Positions 39,276-47,490 are shown, counted from the stretch's first letter. The stretch: DNA of 64,000 bases from Prorocentrum cordatum (GCA_963575745.1 CAUYUJ010012125.1:2501-66500); one strand, 5' to 3'. The notes: generated by a model from the sequence alone, not told the origin. Made by a program: numbers and translations.

Positions 39276-39911
39276 CTATGTGGCTTGCGATAAGTGCGTA
39301 CCGACCTTTCTACTGTGCCTAATAGATCCAGGGGGTGTCCGGGGGCTTCGAGGTTGCCCGTGTGCGCATCGCCCGTAGAGGTCACCCATGGTGACCCGAA
39401 CCTGCGGCACACAATGCAAGTGGGGATGTCCTGGCGCGTCTTCCAGCAGCCACAGTGCCCGCATCTCTCCGAACCTTATCATTTGCGAGGTGCTGTTTAT
39501 GGGCCAGGGCCCTGCCAAGTTGACGCCCTCGGAGTGTCTGGGTCCGCCTATGTCTGGAGTCTGCGGCTCGGCACTGGGGATGGCTGGAGTGACCGAACCG
39601 CCCCGGCCTGTGCCGCACTGTGGCGAGGAGAGGACGTCAGCCACTGCATCGACCCAGTGTCCTCTACTAATAGCCCACTGCCTGACTTCGCTATTGTCTG
39701 GGAAGTGAACCGTGTTACGGCGGTGCTCGTGGACCAAGTGTTTGCACAGCCTGGACAAGTGCTCTGAGTTGGTGTCAGTTGGGCCGTTCTCCGCCGCGCC
39801 CGGTGCAGGGCCGCGTCGCCACCTGGACAAACCGAGGAGATCTGGGGGGAAGAGGCCCTCTGACGGGTCACACACTCCAATGTCCGCGTAGAAAGCAGCG
39901 TGGCGTAGCAT
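39276..39911 (-). CDS. Copy A ORF1, middle region
   Basis: 211 codons, with a helical stretch HLSRLCKHLVHEHRRNTVHF followed by REVRQWAISRGHWVDAV-like sequence (about 39770-39640). Nearby in another frame are closely spaced Cys pairs (CGCW, CIVC) that could form a zinc site. Frame changes on both sides make boundaries uncertain, and no family is recognised. Confidence 0.4.
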   Translation of the reverse strand: MLRHAAFYADIGVCDPSEGLFPPDLLGLSRWRRGPAPGAAENGPTDTNSEHLSRLCKHLVHEHRRNTVHFPDNSEVRQWAISRGHWVDAVADVLSSPQCGTGRGGSVTPAIPSAEPQTPDIGGPRHSEGVNLAGPWPINSTSQMIRFGEMRALWLLEDAPGHPHLHCVPQVRVTMGDLYGRCAHGQPRSPRTPPGSIRHSRKVGTHLSQAT

Positions 39912-40168
39912 GTCGTATTCCCTTTCTGCCGCAATGTGTTTTTTTTAGTATTATTATTAGTATTATTATTGTTAGTATTATTATTAGTTGTTCCTCCGCT
40001 GGTTCCTCCAAGTCCTGGATTGATGTCTGGATCTCGTGACAGACTCGCGTGGCGGAAAGCGAGCACCTGGACTGGATCCGACCCTACTGCACCGAGCCTA
40101 GCCCCATGATCGGATCCTGTGATGGACCAGACCAGCCAGGAGATCCAGCTGAGCCATCGCTGAGGCAC
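39548..40168 (-). CDS. Copy A ORF1 segment with poly-Asn and 2A-like sequence
   Basis: Residues near 40035-40005 read LSRDPDINPGLGG, which resembles the 2A ribosome-skipping signature (D-x-E-x-N-P-G-P) with Asp for Glu and Leu for the last Pro. It is followed by an Asn-rich run encoded by the ATT/TTA microsatellite at 39939-39989. After the run the frame may be a shadow. Several LINEs carry 2A peptides at ORF starts, so the placement is plausible, but the final Pro is missing. Confidence 0.4.
   Translation of the reverse strand: MPQRWLSWISWLVWSITGSDHGARLGAVGSDPVQVLAFRHASLSRDPDINPGLGGTSGGTTNNNTNNNNTNNNTKKNTLRQKGNTTCYATLLSTRTLECVTRQRASSPQISSVCPGGDAALHRARRRTAQLTPTQSTCPGCANTWSTSTAVTRFTSQTIAKSGSGLLVEDTGSMQWLTSSPRHSAAQAGAVRSLQPSPVPSRRLQT
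39939..39989. repeat. TTA/ATT microsatellite
   Basis: A T-run followed by AGTATTATTATTAGTATTAT-type repeats, a sharp AT-rich island in GC-rich sequence. On the minus strand it codes mainly Asn and Thr. Confidence 0.9.
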
Positions 40169-40700
40169 AGCTGCGGAGGCTTCTCGTGCTTTCTTGCTCC
40201 TGCATCGTGGGTCCGGGGTCTCCCCTACGAGAGCGGTGTTTCCCCCTTGCAGCGGGGGGGCCTGCGTTCCCTGGTTGGTGTCGGAGCCAGCAGAGGCTCA
40301 TTAGCTCCACCAGCCCCTCGCGCATGGCCTGGCTGCGAGGGGGGTCACTGGGGATGCTCCTCAACGGCCCATCCCTAGGCTCATGTTGCTCCAGTAGGGC
40401 CGAGATAGGACCCCCTCTCATGGTGTTCCTGGGGTCCATAACTGTTGGGGCCACGCAAGGTGAGTCAATGTTGCGTGGCACCCGTCGTCTTGGTGGAGGG
40501 GGGGTCTGAGCTGGGGCGTGCGTCCCCCCTGTCTGCGCATGCCCCCCCACCTTCATGGGCTGCGTGACCTTGAGCCGGGAGGAGGAGCGGGCCAGATGCC
40601 TGGGGGGGGATTGGGCCGTCGAGACCGCGAGCGTCCGAATCGATGCTGATCCCGTCGTCGCTCTCCCAATCATGCGCCCACGCGTCTCTCGGGGCGCCAT
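40098..40700 (-). CDS. Copy A ORF1, low-complexity segment
   Basis: 200 codons rich in Pro, Arg, Ser and Gly with a short helical end (SCASAMAQLDLLAGLVHHRI). There is no recognisable domain. It lies between the tandem-repeat part and the 2A-like part of ORF1. Confidence 0.4.
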   Translation of the reverse strand: MAPRETRGRMIGRATTGSASIRTLAVSTAQSPPRHLARSSSRLKVTQPMKVGGHAQTGGTHAPAQTPPPPRRRVPRNIDSPCVAPTVMDPRNTMRGGPISALLEQHEPRDGPLRSIPSDPPRSQAMREGLVELMSLCWLRHQPGNAGPPAARGKHRSRRGDPGPTMQEQESTRSLRSCASAMAQLDLLAGLVHHRIRSWG

Positions 40701-40815
40701 TTCCTCGTTCGCCCTTGTTTGGAGGCGACCCCCCCGCAGCGTCCACCCCTGTCCTCATGGTGCGGCCATGCTCCGTGTGATGCTGCCTCTCTCCGTCCGC
40801 GCAGATTCCTATCGG

Positions 40816-41415
40816 CTAGAATGGCACAGTGGGGGATATGTCGACGTCCTCTGTCGCGTCAGTCCTGGGCAGCCAGGTCGGGGAATCCGTAGTTGGATCA
40901 TGTGGAGGGGGGGGGGCCCTGCCGGGGGAGGCCGCGATTCGGCCCCCGCTGGGAGGTTCTGGCGCGCGATGCATCGCCTCGTGTGTGCTGCTTTGTTCAG
41001 CGCCGATTTCCTCCGCAAGGGCTAGGAGGTCCTGCATCTGCGGGCAGGCGCCGTCGGCGCCCCTCCCTGCCAGGCTCCCTTCCTGGTCGCATGGGGGACC
41101 TCGCGCCGTGCCTCGGGGCCTACTCGGGCGCCCGGTTGCCCGCATGCCAGGGCTAGTCTCTTCCCTCTGAGCAACGCCACGATCTGGGGTACTGACCCCA
41201 GATGCCACCTCGGATGATTCTGTGTCCTGAAATGGTGGACGTTCGTGGGCCGCTGCCAGATCGCCGCGCACCATGTGAGGAGGAGGAGAGGGGGAGGCGC
41301 AGCCGATAGCCGCGGACACTGGTAAATTGGAGGAGCGGGGGGGAGAAACGGACCTGCGCGCCCTTGCGAGGCTCGAGTCGTCGGCCTCCGTCTCTGCTTG
41401 AGCTTGCGCTGGCAC
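40816..41415 (-). CDS. Copy A ORF1 segment with last repeat unit
   Basis: Contains SSNLPVSAAIGCASPSPPPH, the most diverged unit of the tandem peptide repeat, then a helix MQDLLALAEEIGAEQSSTHEAMHRA. Otherwise Pro/Ser/Glu-rich. It follows the 41448-42164 frame after a short gap and frame change at the G-run near 41490. Confidence 0.5.
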   Translation of the reverse strand: MPAQAQAETEADDSSLARARRSVSPPRSSNLPVSAAIGCASPSPPPHMVRGDLAAAHERPPFQDTESSEVASGVSTPDRGVAQREETSPGMRATGRPSRPRGTARGPPCDQEGSLAGRGADGACPQMQDLLALAEEIGAEQSSTHEAMHRAPEPPSGGRIAASPGRAPPPPHDPTTDSPTWLPRTDATEDVDISPTVPF

Positions 41416-42030
41416 TGTGTGGGGGGAAAAGATCCTCGATGGACTGCCTATGTCACGATGGGGGTAATGACCTTGTCCAGTAGCGGGGGGGGGGCATGCG
41501 TGATGGGAGGATGGGAGGAGGAGGAGGCGCAGCCGATAGCCGCAGTATCTGGTAAATTGATGGAGGGGAGAGAGCGGTCGTCGATGTGCGTTCGCATAGC
41601 GCCGTCTTTCTCTCTGGAACCGGCCCGTGCAGCGTCTGGTGTTTCAGCCACCCTTGTCTCGCCGTCCTGGTCGAGGGCACTGTTACTCACCGCTGGGGGA
41701 AGAGCAGGCGTGCCCTGCGCCGTAGGAGGAGAAGGAGAGGAGGAGGCGCAGCCGATAGCCGCAAGATCTGGCAAATTGAAGGAGGAGGGGGAGCCGTCAT
41801 TGATGTGCGTCCGCGTGGAGCCTGGGTCGTCTGGGATGGATCTCCCCACGTCGGACTGCGGGGGGACTGCTTCCGCCACTGTCGGGGGGAATCCAGCCAC
41901 AGGCGCTCCAATGGCAAGTCCCTGACCATCGTGCCCAACCGCGGATGACGTCGCATGAGCGCCTTGCACTGTAGGAGGATGAGAAGAGGAGGAGGCGCAG
42001 CCGATAGCCGCAAGATCTGGTGAATTGAAG
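41280..42030 (-). repeat. Coding tandem repeat, about 230-bp unit, four copies
   Basis: The word GGCGCAGCCGATAGCCGC recurs at about 41300, 41530, 41750 and 41995, each followed by a TGGTAAATTG-like word. On the minus strand each unit encodes FNLPDLAAIGCASSS or a variant, inside a longer Pro/Asp/Ser-rich spacer. The unit spacing is 220-245 bp. Confidence 0.82.
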
Positions 42031-42164
42031 GAGGAGAGGGGGGGGGCGGTGATGTCTCTGCTTGCGTCATCCTGCGGAGGGTCCTCTGTCAACACCGTCG
42101 GGGGGAAAGCGTCGTCTTCCCTTCGGTGTCCAGCGTCATCTTCACCTGGGCGCCCTTCTCCCAC
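41448..42164 (-). CDS. Copy A ORF1 repeat protein
   Basis: 238 codons with three good units of SPDLAAIGCASSS / LPDLAAIGCASSS / LPDTAAIGCASSS spaced about 75-80 residues apart. The short hydrophobic motif (LPDLAAIGCA) in a disordered acidic background looks like a repeated binding motif, perhaps for self-assembly. There is no known domain. The true start is probably upstream, in the 42089-42349 frame, across a homopolymer frameshift. Confidence 0.55.
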   Translation of the reverse strand: MGEGRPGEDDAGHRREDDAFPPTVLTEDPPQDDASRDITAPPLSSFNSPDLAAIGCASSSSHPPTVQGAHATSSAVGHDGQGLAIGAPVAGFPPTVAEAVPPQSDVGRSIPDDPGSTRTHINDGSPSSFNLPDLAAIGCASSSPSPPTAQGTPALPPAVSNSALDQDGETRVAETPDAARAGSREKDGAMRTHIDDRSLPSINLPDTAAIGCASSSSHPPITHAPPPLLDKVITPIVT

Positions 42165-42349
42165 TGTCCCACGTGTGGGTTCTGAGGCTCCCTTTCCAAC
42201 ACCTGTGGACTGGGCTGCATCCGATGCTCGGGCCCCGGGTGGGCTGTCCCCCCCCCTTCGCGGGGAGGGGGGGGGGGGGGAACTGGGATGTGCTCAGGAT
42301 TCGTCGCCGAGTCCGGGCCATCCCCCAGTACCTGGGAGTCTCCTTCCAC
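42089..42349 (-). CDS. Copy A ORF1, likely N-terminus
   Basis: 86 codons starting MEGDSQVLGDGPDSATN, with a run of prolines encoded by the long G-run at 42260-42275 (plus strand). It is the first Met-initiated frame of useful length after the spliced-leader relict, 290 bases from it. It joins the repeat protein by a frame change. The start is an inference from position. Confidence 0.45.
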   Translation of the reverse strand: MEGDSQVLGDGPDSATNPEHIPVPPPPPPREGGGTAHPGPEHRMQPSPQVLEREPQNPHVGQWEKGAQVKMTLDTEGKTTLSPRRC

Positions 42350-42639
42350 CGATCAAGGAGGAGGTGGTCTCAGACTTGCCCTCGGTGTTGGGTCTGCCAC
42401 GCCTGTGGGCGAAGGCTGCTCCATGTGGGGGGATGTTGTCCCGATCGGTGGCAGTAGTTGGACTCCCGAGCCATGTACTGCACGATCTGCGTCGTCATCC
42501 TATCCATCTGGCGGGTCAGGCATCGTCTGCGTGGCCAGCGGGGCGACACCGCGGTCCTGGGCGGGGGGAACGGAGCGGCGCCCGGGCGCCCCCTTGAAAG
42601 GTGGGAGACTGCCCCGGAGGGGGCAGGCCCACCAGACGG
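42350..42639 (-). other. Copy A 5' untranslated region
   Basis: 290 bases between the spliced-leader relict and the first ORF1 Met. It is GC-rich and I see no repeat. Nothing else is supported here. Confidence 0.5.
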
Positions 42640-42656
42640 CTTGAGCCAGGCTACGG
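42640..42656 (-). other. Relict dinoflagellate spliced leader at 5' end of copy A
   Basis: The minus strand reads CCGTAGCCTGGCTCAAG. The dinoflagellate spliced leader is CCGTAGCC, then ATTT, then TGGCTCAAG. Both flanks match exactly, and only the internal ATTT is missing. Sequence downstream is the 5' leader of copy A. Relict leaders of this kind in dinoflagellate genes are known and show that a trans-spliced mRNA was reverse transcribed back into the genome. Here the mRNA was that of the retrotransposon itself. Confidence 0.82.
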
Positions 42657-42672
42657 AAACTGGTGGTGATAC

Positions 42673-42680
42673 TTTTTTTT
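42673..42680 (-). other. A-run, possible 3' tail of copy B
   Basis: The minus strand reads CTGTAAAAAAAAGTATC just before copy A begins. Since copy B reads leftwards into this place, the eight As may be what is left of its poly(A) tail. Short A-runs also occur by chance. Confidence 0.4.
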
Positions 42681-44267
42681 ACAGCCGCAGGCGGAAGCGC
42701 CGGCGGCGAGCAGTCACGGTCGGGCTGCGGCCGCGACTAAATTCCCGGGCGCGCGCGGGGCCGCGGATCAGGCGGCAAGCAGCGGCAACCCAGGGCGTCT
42801 GGGAGGCCAGGCGGACGTGCAATCCCAGGGAGTCTGAGGGTCAGCCACCTGAGAGGTCGTGCAGGCCGCAACCCAGGGAGTCTGAAAGGTCAGCCCTCAA
42901 GGCAAGCCAGGCGCAGCCAAAATGGCGCGCAGTATGCTCCAGGCCGCGATCGTGTCGAGACAACCACGTGGTAGGGAACGATCTCCGTGCGAGAAATTCA
43001 ATCCAAGGAGTCTGACGGGCATGAGCAGGCAGAAACTGGTGACGCCGTCCAGCAGGAGATGGATTCTGACAGCGCCAGCGAACCGTCGCAGCATCAGAAA
43101 ACGCATCCTCGCAAGGGGAAGCCTAGGACAGAGCAGTCAAAGCCAGACCCGACCGCTGCTGAGCGATGCGCCTGCGTTCAGAGGACCAGCGGTCAACTCA
43201 GGACGCAGCACGGTACACGGGTAGCCACTCTGCGGAAACGCGAGGTCGCTCGAGAGTGGACGTGCACCGAACAACTATGTGACGTAACGCCAATCGACTA
43301 AGACAACCATGTGGGGCGCACGGAAGGACAACGACCGTCGTATACCCAAGACAGCAAGCCCCTCGCAGTCACAGAGCCCCAGGGAGATCCGCACACGTAA
43401 ATGCGCGGGAGAGCAACGAGGAAGGGCCAGACCGTCAAACTCCGAAGCCGTGCCGCAGCCAGGGTAATGACGCGGGGCATCGGTGGGCGGCGCTGATCGG
43501 GTGGGGTCGTCGGCCCAGTCGGAGGGGCGGCGGAAACGGGTGAGCCTTCCGCCCATCGGCGTAACGACCCGCGGCGATGGACCGCCCGTCCATCCGTGTC
43601 TCGCGCTGCTCCCAGGAGAACGGGGTAGGCACGGCTGAAGGCCGTCGTAACTTGGAGATCCCAGGGAGCGAGCGCAGGTCTGGGTACGGGGCGAAAACCG
43701 CCATGTCGTCGGCCACAGAGCTGCGCGCCAGGCTGGCCTGGCAGGGTGAAAACAGCTACAGTGGGGCCAGGGGCCACTATGGCCACACGCAACACGAGAA
43801 AGCAGTGTGGACGGTATTGCTGGCACACGTACTTGAGTCCAAAGGCAGGAAGTGCGCGTACCAGGAGGGGCGGCGGAATGCCGCAAGCGGGTCTGTAGTC
43901 CAAAGCACGGCTGAAGGCCGCTGTCTGATAGAGAATCCCAGGGTGCAGGCACGTTTCAGGAGTGGGCCCAGGTCGGTCCCAAGGCAACTTCGCCGAGCAC
44001 AGGACCATTCGGGCCACTGGTGAGAACCACTACAGCGGGGCCAGGGGCCAGCTAGGGTCTGCAAGCTACGCTCCCCTACGCAGCGCGGCAGATGGTATTG
44101 CTGGTCGGCACACTTGGGGTCCAAAGGCAGGAAGTGCGCGGGCCAGGGAGGGTGGGCAGCATGGCTGCCACACGGTTGAGAGAGAAGGTAAGGCAGCTGA
44201 AGGCTGCACGTAGTGAATCGGGATTATCGTTCGGGCTGTCTAGACGCTGGATGTATGGGGAGTGAGC
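42681..44267 (-). other. Copy B 3' untranslated region
   Basis: No supported coding sequence. It contains a tandem repeat (43620-44210), short hairpins with a TGAAG loop, several CCCAGGGAGTCTGA words (42822, 42870, and a variant at 43002), and GCCATTTTGGCT on the minus strand at 42914-42925, equal to the core of the spliced leader. A plus-strand frame at 42458-43015 is Arg-rich and looks like a shadow. Confidence 0.6.
43620..44210. repeat. Tandem repeat of about 276 bp, two units plus start of third
   Basis: Anchor words recur at a fixed distance: CGGCTGAAGGCCG at 43632 and 43908, GGGGCCAGGGGCCA near 43764 and 44038, GGTATTGCTGG near 43814 and 44092, CCAAAGGCAGGAAGTGCGCG near 43841 and 44120. 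A third unit seems to start at 44193 (GCAGCTGAAGGCTGC). The units are well diverged between the anchors. Confidence 0.78.
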
Positions 44268-45293
44268 TCAGTCTCTCCATCGGTGTCTCTTTTCGTCTCG
44301 CTCGTCGGGTCTGCCTCCACCCCGCTTGCCACCCGTCTGCCAGCGATTGTCACGCCAGCCTTCACTCCAGTCGCTCTGCCAGCTACCCCAGGTGTCCCAG
44401 GAGCTTGTAGCACGGTCTCGCCAGCTGCTCTGCTGGAGGTTGCCTTTGCCCCTGCCGTCGGGTCGGGTGTGTCGCAGGTAGTCGGCCCGCAGTTTGTCCC
44501 AGTCAATGTGATAGCCGTACCTCGTATCCATCAGGTAGGCGTTGTACCCGCAGCCCTTCCAGTCATCAAGAAACTTGTTGATGGTCGCATCCGTGTGCAG
44601 TCTCGGGTCTGATTTGGGCCCCCTGGATCCAGGGAGCCAAATGCGCTGCGTGTGCGCGGTCCACAGAGCGCAGAAAACTGCGCCCAACTCCGACTGATAC
44701 CTGGCGAGGCGTCTGGCGGGTGGCTCGTCGCTACGCTCCAAGTCCACAGTGCCCAGCCAGACCTTGTACATGGGGCCCCCATGTGAGCCGGTCAACAGAT
44801 TGAGCGCATCGCGCTCCGTCGAACCTGTTGGGCGAGGGTAGGTAGGTCTATATCCAGGGACCTGCGGGTTACGCAGTGGGGGGCGCTCGGTCCGCACGTC
44901 GCCCCTGTCGCGGGCGCTCTCATCGTCCTCGGACCCCCTGGCAGCACTGGTGTTTTGGTCGGGGCTAGCCGGGCCATCCCCAGGAGCGGTCGGGTCACGT
45001 TCGGAGCTGGGTTCAGAACTGTCTGCCGTTGGGCTCCGCTGAGGCGCCTTGTCGCCTGGGCCGTTGTCGTCGACCTCCGTGGCCGAGTCCGAGCAGGATA
45101 CAGGAGGAGGGGGCTCCCCTTCTCCGTAGTCGGGTGACTCCACCTTCTCCGTAGGGGGGGTCACGTCTTCACCGCTCTCGTCCTTGACAGTGTGGTCGGG
45201 CGGGTCCGGGAGGCCCAGACGCGAGTCGTTGTCTCTCGTACCCAGGGACTTGTCTGTGTCGGCCGCCGTAGGGGGTGCCCGGCCTGTCCTCAC
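44268..45293 (-). CDS. Copy B ORF4 C-terminal tail
   Basis: 341 codons. The first 160 residues are acidic and Pro/Ser-rich. Residues 170-280 look folded (GGPMYKVWLGTVDLER, WLPGSRGPKSDPRLHTDATI, YLMDTRYGYHIDWDKLRADY). The end is basic and Trp/Arg/Gly-rich (WQTGGKRGGGRPDERDEKRH), as in RNA-binding tails. Stop at 44268. Same frame as 45387-46427, from which it is separated by an in-frame stop. A clear homologue is missing in copy A, which seems to have lost this part. Confidence 0.6.
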   Translation of the reverse strand: MRTGRAPPTAADTDKSLGTRDNDSRLGLPDPPDHTVKDESGEDVTPPTEKVESPDYGEGEPPPPVSCSDSATEVDDNGPGDKAPQRSPTADSSEPSSERDPTAPGDGPASPDQNTSAARGSEDDESARDRGDVRTERPPLRNPQVPGYRPTYPRPTGSTERDALNLLTGSHGGPMYKVWLGTVDLERSDEPPARRLARYQSELGAVFCALWTAHTQRIWLPGSRGPKSDPRLHTDATINKFLDDWKGCGYNAYLMDTRYGYHIDWDKLRADYLRHTRPDGRGKGNLQQSSWRDRATSSWDTWGSWQSDWSEGWRDNRWQTGGKRGGGRPDERDEKRHRWRD

Positions 45294-45386
45294 TCATGGT
45301 CTGCGCGACTGGTGGGGGTGAGTCTGCCAAGGAAGTGATGGACGTGCAGGCGAGGGCATCGTCACTGAGACTGAGGAGGAAACTCG

Positions 45387-46427
45387 TCAGCGTGCCCATT
45401 TCGTGTCTGATGGGGCGAGGGTCGCGGCGTACCTCACCCAGGCCTCCCTATGCCTCTCGCCGTTGGTGAGGTGGGCGACGACTCGCGCTGCGGCCATGCG
45501 CCAACCCTCCCAGCGCTGGTTGGGCGGGACGCAATTCTCAGGGATGCATTGGCCGCACGCCGTCCTGAGGAAATCAGTCAGACGTCCGTCCGGCCAGGAG
45601 GTTTCATCACAACTGTGTTCTGGGATGCTGCTGTCGCGGTTGGTGAGGCAGAACTGTCTCCAGGTGTAGTTCAGCCCAGGGTGGAAGTCACGGAGGTAGG
45701 TCACCAGCAGTCGCTGTGCGGACAGTCCTCCACTGCCTGTTCCGCACCTGGGGTCGTTTGGGCTCAGCGTGGGGTTGTTGACGTCCCTGTTGTCCAGGAG
45801 CGGGCCACTCGGTACTGGCAGATCTGGCAGGAGCTCCATGAGCTGCGCTAGGGACCAGGGAGTTCGCTCCGCCGCGGAGGCCGCGCCACCCGCGGCGCAA
45901 GACCCAGGGAGGTTGCTCGCTCCAGCCGTGGCGAAGCGATCCTGGGCCTTGGCGTCAGTGCCTAGCCATGGGAGGGACTCCCATATGTCCACTGATACCT
46001 CAGCTCCGATCTGACTGCTGAGCGTCGGAAGGACAGGGGCCTCGGCTGGGTATAGCGCTCTAAAATCCCGATCCAAAATGTGGTCCAGGGTAGCAGGACC
46101 GATGTTCCATACCGGGACCAGGCAGCGTCGACAGCACCAGGTGGCGTTCCACCTGCGCTCCCACCAGGCTATGGCTCGCTTCTCTATGGGGGGCAGCCCG
46201 GCCTGCTCGGGCACCCCTATCCCTTCCGCAGGCTTCCATATGAAGCAGCCCAGGGGCGGGGCTCCTGCGCTCCAGACGAGGAGCGGAGCCCCCGGGGGGC
46301 ATGTGTCGCACCGAGCGGAGTAGATCTGGCTCTGGGCAGCTTTGAGGCCGAACCGCTCGTCTCGGATCCGTAGGATGGGAACGGTGGTGTTGGCACGCTC
46401 AGGGATCTTCATACCCATCGGCGTCAT
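45387..46427 (-). CDS. Copy B ORF4 cysteine-pair domain
   Basis: 346 codons. CDTCPPGAPLLVWSAGAP, PLGCFIWKPAEG and WNATWCCRRCLVPVW match copy A. The paired CxxC sites suggest one zinc-binding domain. The last 80 residues (WEGWRMAAARVVAHLTNG) are also conserved. Function unknown. It follows the zinc-ribbon part after a frame change at 46427. Confidence 0.65.
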   Translation of the reverse strand: MTPMGMKIPERANTTVPILRIRDERFGLKAAQSQIYSARCDTCPPGAPLLVWSAGAPPLGCFIWKPAEGIGVPEQAGLPPIEKRAIAWWERRWNATWCCRRCLVPVWNIGPATLDHILDRDFRALYPAEAPVLPTLSSQIGAEVSVDIWESLPWLGTDAKAQDRFATAGASNLPGSCAAGGAASAAERTPWSLAQLMELLPDLPVPSGPLLDNRDVNNPTLSPNDPRCGTGSGGLSAQRLLVTYLRDFHPGLNYTWRQFCLTNRDSSIPEHSCDETSWPDGRLTDFLRTACGQCIPENCVPPNQRWEGWRMAAARVVAHLTNGERHREAWVRYAATLAPSDTKWAR

Positions 46428-46994
46428 GATGAGGTCCGATAGCGTTCTCGTGTCCGCCTGGGGGCTGCATCCAAAGCCGAGTGGGAGGTGACCCAGGGAG
46501 GGAGAGCATCCGCCTTGTCGTTGCTAGCGGCACCCATCCTCTGCTGCTCGTGCTCCTTGACCTTGTCGGCAATTGTCGCACCTGCCGGTGCTGGAATGCC
46601 CTGATCCTCCAGGTACCGTATCCAGCAGGTCTCGCAAATTCCACCCCATGTTTGCGCCGTTGAGGTAGGCCCGGGGCCTATTCTGAGCGACCATCTCGCG
46701 CGTGTCGTCGGAGATCCACGTGCCATCGGTGGGGCGTAGCTGGTCCCTCCCGCACCTGTCGCACCTGAACCTGCCGTTTTTCTGCTCGGGTGCGAGCCTC
46801 GTCAGGAATGCATGGAGGGTCCTGTTTGGTGCCTGGGGCGGGGGTGGACGGCATGGGGGCGTTGAGGTCGGTATTGGATAAGGAGAATCTGCCGCCAATG
46901 TATGCGAGCCCCGCAAGTCGATCGTCGGCACCCAGGGAGGCGTCGGTTCCCGCCAGGGCAACGTGTAGCGCGCACACCGAGCAGCGGTGCGCAC
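46424..46994 (-). pseudogene. Copy B ORF4 zinc-ribbon region, frameshifted
   Basis: Two frames complement each other. 46994-46524 holds RFRCDRCGRDQLRPTDGTW and DDTREMVAQNRPRAYLNG; 46726-46424 holds GGICETCWIRYLEDQG and ADKVKEHEQQRMG. Copy A has the same blocks in one frame. The two CxxC pairs should form a zinc ribbon. At least two indels separate the parts in copy B. Confidence 0.62.
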
Positions 46995-47490
46995 CCAGGG
47001 AAGTCAGAGTGGCGGCCGGGGCGATCTTCTCGAGGACGAGCATCGGCGCTTTCAGCTGGAAATCCTGCCTGTCCAATTCACTCCAGGTCTGCGGGCAGCC
47101 GGCTGCCCGCACATCCGGGTGGTGGCGCGCCACCGCCACGAGCTTGGAGATGTGGGGCATGATTGCCTCGATGCGGCCGTGGAGGTCGGCTAGGCCGTCT
47201 AGCGTGAGGCTCCAGGTTCGTGCAAAGTCGTGCCGGAAACCTCGATGAGCCTCTTGCCAGGGGACGCAGAAGCCCAGGATGGCTTCGATGACGCCCCCGG
47301 TCTGCTCTGCGTGAGAGAACGGCCACAGGAAAACGCGCGGCTCGCGGAGCATGAGCATCATGACGACCAAGAGCGACCGGGCTTTGCAGGACTCCATAGG
47401 GAGGCCGTCGGTATCTATGATTTCCTTACGGATCCCGTCCTGCTTGGAGCCGTCGGACGCGCCACGGAGGATGTCCTGCAGCCTGGCCAT
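46678..47490 (-). CDS. Copy B ORF4 helical region after the helicase
   Basis: 270 codons, reliable to about 46750. It begins SLLVVMMLMLREPRVFLWPF (helical, like copy A 2950-2900) and continues with LHGRIEAIMPHISKLVAV and HRCSVCALHVALAG. The Met-rich hydrophobic helix is not long enough to be a clear membrane anchor. No family known. Confidence 0.62.
   Translation of the reverse strand: MARLQDILRGASDGSKQDGIRKEIIDTDGLPMESCKARSLLVVMMLMLREPRVFLWPFSHAEQTGGVIEAILGFCVPWQEAHRGFRHDFARTWSLTLDGLADLHGRIEAIMPHISKLVAVARHHPDVRAAGCPQTWSELDRQDFQLKAPMLVLEKIAPAATLTSLGAHRCSVCALHVALAGTDASLGADDRLAGLAYIGGRFSLSNTDLNAPMPSTPAPGTKQDPPCIPDEARTRAEKRQVQVRQVREGPATPHRWHVDLRRHARDGRSE

Larger units (their letters stand above)
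1..42656 (-). mobile_element. Giant LINE-like retrotransposon, copy A (interrupted)
   Basis: Read on the minus strand, this copy starts at a relict spliced leader (42656) and runs off or ends near base 1. After subtracting the nested Copia element (7605-25402) it is about 25 kb, far longer than common 5-8 kb LINEs. Order of parts: repeat-rich ORF1; RING, unknown region and DNA methyltransferase (ORF2); endonuclease, reverse transcriptase and RNase H (ORF3); zinc finger and UPF1-like helicase (ORF4). Every block except ORF1 and the RING finger is matched in copy B in the same order, which argues for one element rather than chance neighbours. The reading frame is broken many times, so this copy is dead. 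I could not find its 3' tail or target duplication with certainty. Confidence 0.85.

Noticed and set aside
42670-42690. TACTTTTTTTTACAG on the plus strand, resembling a 3' splice site
   Set aside because: No plus-strand gene is supported on either side. The same bases are better read as an A-run on the minus strand at the end of copy B.
46678-47490. Membrane anchor in the Met-rich segment LLVVMMLMLREP
   Set aside because: The hydrophobic run is only about 10 residues and is followed by charged residues, and it is conserved as part of a soluble helicase protein.
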